Positions 4,723 through 6,545 of a stretch of DNA of 6,545 nucleotides are shown piece by piece. Location: positions 1 through 6,545 of the forward strand of contig QOAX01000239.1 in NCBI GenBank assembly GCA_003972865.1. Direction: 5' to 3'. Made by a program: the position numbers and the translations under genes. The stretch comes from Verrucomicrobiota bacterium (GTDB lineage: Bacteria > Verrucomicrobiota > Verrucomicrobiia > Limisphaerales > UBA1096). Every line of letters begins with the position of its first letter. The stretch's first letter is position 1. The notes under the pieces were generated by a model. The model worked only from the letters and a program-made list of their open reading frames with translations. It ran no database searches and was not told where the DNA came from.

Positions 4723-6545
4723 ATGACCAGATTATTTCGAAACTCCGTTACTCTGTTTTTTGGACTACACTTGACTTTCTTCACGCTGGCGCTTGGCCAA
4801 GACGGGGAACCAATCGACACGCGTGTCACCCACGGCCCCATGCTCGGGCGGCCCGCAGCCGACTCGATGAGCCTCTGGCTGCGCACCGCGCGTCCGGGCA
4901 AGGTGGTCGTTTTTTACGGCACCGACAAAAATGACCTGTCCAAGACAGCAACGCTCAAGTCGACTTCAATCGACCGGGACAACACCGGCATTCTCACCCT
5001 CACCGGGCTCCAGCCCAACACGCGCTATCACTATCGCATTGCGGATCATCAGTTGAGCGGGTCGTTTCGGACGCTGCCGCGGTCGGCGGATTTTAGGAAC
5101 GCCAGCGGCAATCCGGAGGGGCTGTTTAACTTCCGGTTCGAGTTTGCGTGTGGCAACAACCAACGCGGCGGCGGCGACAGCGCCGGCCCCACCCTGCCGG
5201 TCTTTGACACGCTCAACGCCCAGGTTCGCGACAAGGTAAACTTCGCCATCCTCAACGGCGATTGGCTCTACGAGAACCGCCGCGACTATCCGGCCAGCGA
5301 GTGGCTGCATCAGGTGGGACTCGGCTCGCTTGGCCAGGCGCCCGACATAGTCCGCAAGGCGCCGACCGTTGTCGGTGTTTGGGAGAACTACAAAACCTAC
5401 CTCGAACGCGGCCGCAACCTGAGCGAGTGGCACCGGCATGTGCCGTCGTTTTACACCGCCGACGACCACGAAATGCTCAACGACATCTACGGAACCGGCG
5501 AGGTCGGCTACGTGAATCGGCGCGCGGTATTCCGCGACATCGCCACGAGCGCCTGGTTTGATTATCTCGCCTGGGCGAACCCCGTAGAGCACGACGCCCC
5601 CGCCTGGTTTGGCACCGGCACCTTCAAGGCCGGAAGCGATGTGCTGGTGGATTCGAGCGCCGACTTCACCAAACTCGATCTGAACGCCTTGGCCAATCTC
5701 CACGTACACTGGGGCACTTCAACCGCCGGCGTGAAGGATGCCGCGCTTGATTCGCAGCCGGGCGATCCCAACTCCGCCGTGTACGAGATCGTCGAGGTGC
5801 TCGGCCCAAAGCGACTCCGCATCAACCCGCCGGCCAAGGCCAACGGCTCACAGACCTACTCGATCGGCCGGCGTTGTTACGGCAAGTTCAGCGTGTCGAA
5901 CTGCGACTTTTTCCTGCTCGACACCCGCTCGCATCGCAGCCTGCACAACGTCGATCATCCGGACAACCCCAAGGCCACCATGCTCGGCAAGCGGCAGCTC
6001 AAGTGGCTGAAGACCGGTATTCGCAACAGCCAGGCGGACTTTATCTTTGTCGTGTCCTCGGTGAACTTCATGGTGCCGCACGTCGGCAGCGGCGGCGGCG
6101 ATGACAGGCAACTGACCATCAAGAAGGACGACGCGTGGACGGTGTTCCTCAGGGAGCGCGAGGAGCTGATCGAGTTTTGGGACGGCCTCGACAAGGGCGT
6201 GTTCGTGCTTACCGGCGATTTGCACAACAGCTTCGCCATCAGGATCACCGACAACGTGTGGGAGTTCGCCAGCGGCCCGCACAACTCCATCAACCACGCG
6301 CCGATGAAGGACGAAGGCGGCCGCCCCGCCAACGGCCGCTTTCAGTACGGCCCGCGCGCCTGCGACATCCGCTGGAGCAGCTACGCGATGGAGGACATCC
6401 CACGCGCCAACCGCACCTTCCCGCACTACTGCGTGGTGCAAGTCAACAACGTCTTCAACAACCCGCTCGAGCGCGACGGCGAGCGGTGGTTCGCCTTCCC
6501 GCACCCGCAGGTGATCTTCCAGTTCCACGATGCGTACACCGGTGA
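4723..6545 (+). CDS. Secreted PhoD-like metallophosphatase (3' end outside window)
   Basis: At least 607 codons are open to the window edge. The product resembles PhoD alkaline phosphatase/phosphodiesterase, which uses an Fe/Ca centre to release phosphate from esters outside the cytoplasm. ATG 4723 opens a signal peptide (MTRLFRNSVTLFFGLHLTFF, cleavage near ALG-QDG at 26-27); no Shine-Dalgarno is seen. Residues about 32-120 form the fibronectin-like PhoD_N domain (THGPMLGRP...SLWLRTARPG...LTGLQPNTRYHYRI). Likely metal ligands follow: Cys143 in FACGNN, Asp180 in NGDWLYEN, Asp248/His249 in ADDHE, and Asp499/His501 in TGDLHNS. LLDTRSHR at 398-405 is another family motif. An extra stretch of about 85 residues (300-386) lies between DDHE and LDTR. 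The product is longer than many PhoD proteins and still unfinished, so a C-terminal domain may follow. Substrate preference is unknown. The signal-cleavage codons contain a CTTGGCCAAG palindrome. Confidence 0.9.
   Translation, partial: MTRLFRNSVTLFFGLHLTFFTLALGQDGEPIDTRVTHGPMLGRPAADSMSLWLRTARPGKVVVFYGTDKNDLSKTATLKSTSIDRDNTGILTLTGLQPNTRYHYRIADHQLSGSFRTLPRSADFRNASGNPEGLFNFRFEFACGNNQRGGGDSAGPTLPVFDTLNAQVRDKVNFAILNGDWLYENRRDYPASEWLHQVGLGSLGQAPDIVRKAPTVVGVWENYKTYLERGRNLSEWHRHVPSFYTADDHEMLNDIYGTGEVGYVNRRAVFRDIATSAWFDYLAWANPVEHDAPAWFGTGTFKAGSDVLVDSSADFTKLDLNALANLHVHWGTSTAGVKDAALDSQPGDPNSAVYEIVEVLGPKRLRINPPAKANGSQTYSIGRRCYGKFSVSNCDFFLLDTRSHRSLHNVDHPDNPKATMLGKRQLKWLKTGIRNSQADFIFVVSSVNFMVPHVGSGGGDDRQLTIKKDDAWTVFLREREELIEFWDGLDKGVFVLTGDLHNSFAIRITDNVWEFASGPHNSINHAPMKDEGGRPANGRFQYGPRACDIRWSSYAMEDIPRANRTFPHYCVVQVNNVFNNPLERDGERWFAFPHPQVIFQFHDAYTG
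4792..4801. repeat. Palindrome copy, 10 bases (CTTGGCCAAG)
   Basis: Perfect 10-base core inside the PhoD-like gene, coding for Leu-Gly-Gln at the predicted signal peptidase site. The preceding GCG makes the left arm identical to the 16-base copies. Confidence 0.9.

Noticed and set aside
4966..5709. Minus-strand frame of 247 codons opposite the PhoD-like gene
   Set aside because: The plus strand carries the PhoD motifs in an uninterrupted frame across it; the minus frame is valine/alanine-rich shadow sequence. The same holds for 5848-6528.
1..6545. CRISPR array or defence system
   Set aside because: The repeated palindrome has no regular spacing or spacers, and no nuclease, methylase, transposase or Cas-like protein is encoded here.

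Overview
The window is chromosomal DNA from a GC-rich bacterium, most likely of the Planctomycetota/Verrucomicrobiota group. This is an inference. It rests on formylglycine sulfatases next to a LamG/DUF1080-like secreted domain, a secreted PhoD-type phosphatase and an ankyrin lipoprotein, a combination typical of these phyla. No marker gene in the window fixes the genus.

Left half, minus strand, in transcription order: an SRP RNA gene (about 2554-2461), a complete secreted sulfatase (2412-1051), a secreted concanavalin-like protein (980-315) and the N-terminus of a second sulfatase (230-1, running off the edge). The three proteins lie head to tail and all carry export signals, so they probably act outside the cytoplasm on sulfated organic matter, presumably polysaccharide. 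The SRP RNA, the RNA of the co-translational export machinery, lies in the divergent region just upstream. A naive ORF for the sulfatase runs straight through it.

Right half, plus strand: an ankyrin-repeat lipoprotein (2677-3645), then a patchwork. The patchwork holds a decayed sulfatase N-terminus (about 3733-3880), an unrecognised intact 156-aa gene (3880-4350) and an ankyrin-gene tail with an internal deletion (4400-4549). After a short hairpin-bearing gap comes a large secreted PhoD-like metallophosphatase (4723 to the edge). The PhoD-like enzyme and the sulfatases would release phosphate and sulfate from external esters.

The most unusual signal is a short perfect palindrome, CTTGGCCAAG, often extended to GCGCTTGGCCAAGCGC. 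It occurs six times in perfect form in 6.5 kb (fewer than 0.01 expected by chance), with several one-mismatch copies. Copies lie in coding, intergenic and promoter-like DNA, and three sit at the end of signal-peptide coding regions. It resembles in style the cyanobacterial HIP1 octamer, but the word is different. I see no CRISPR array, tRNA, transposase or recognisable defence system.
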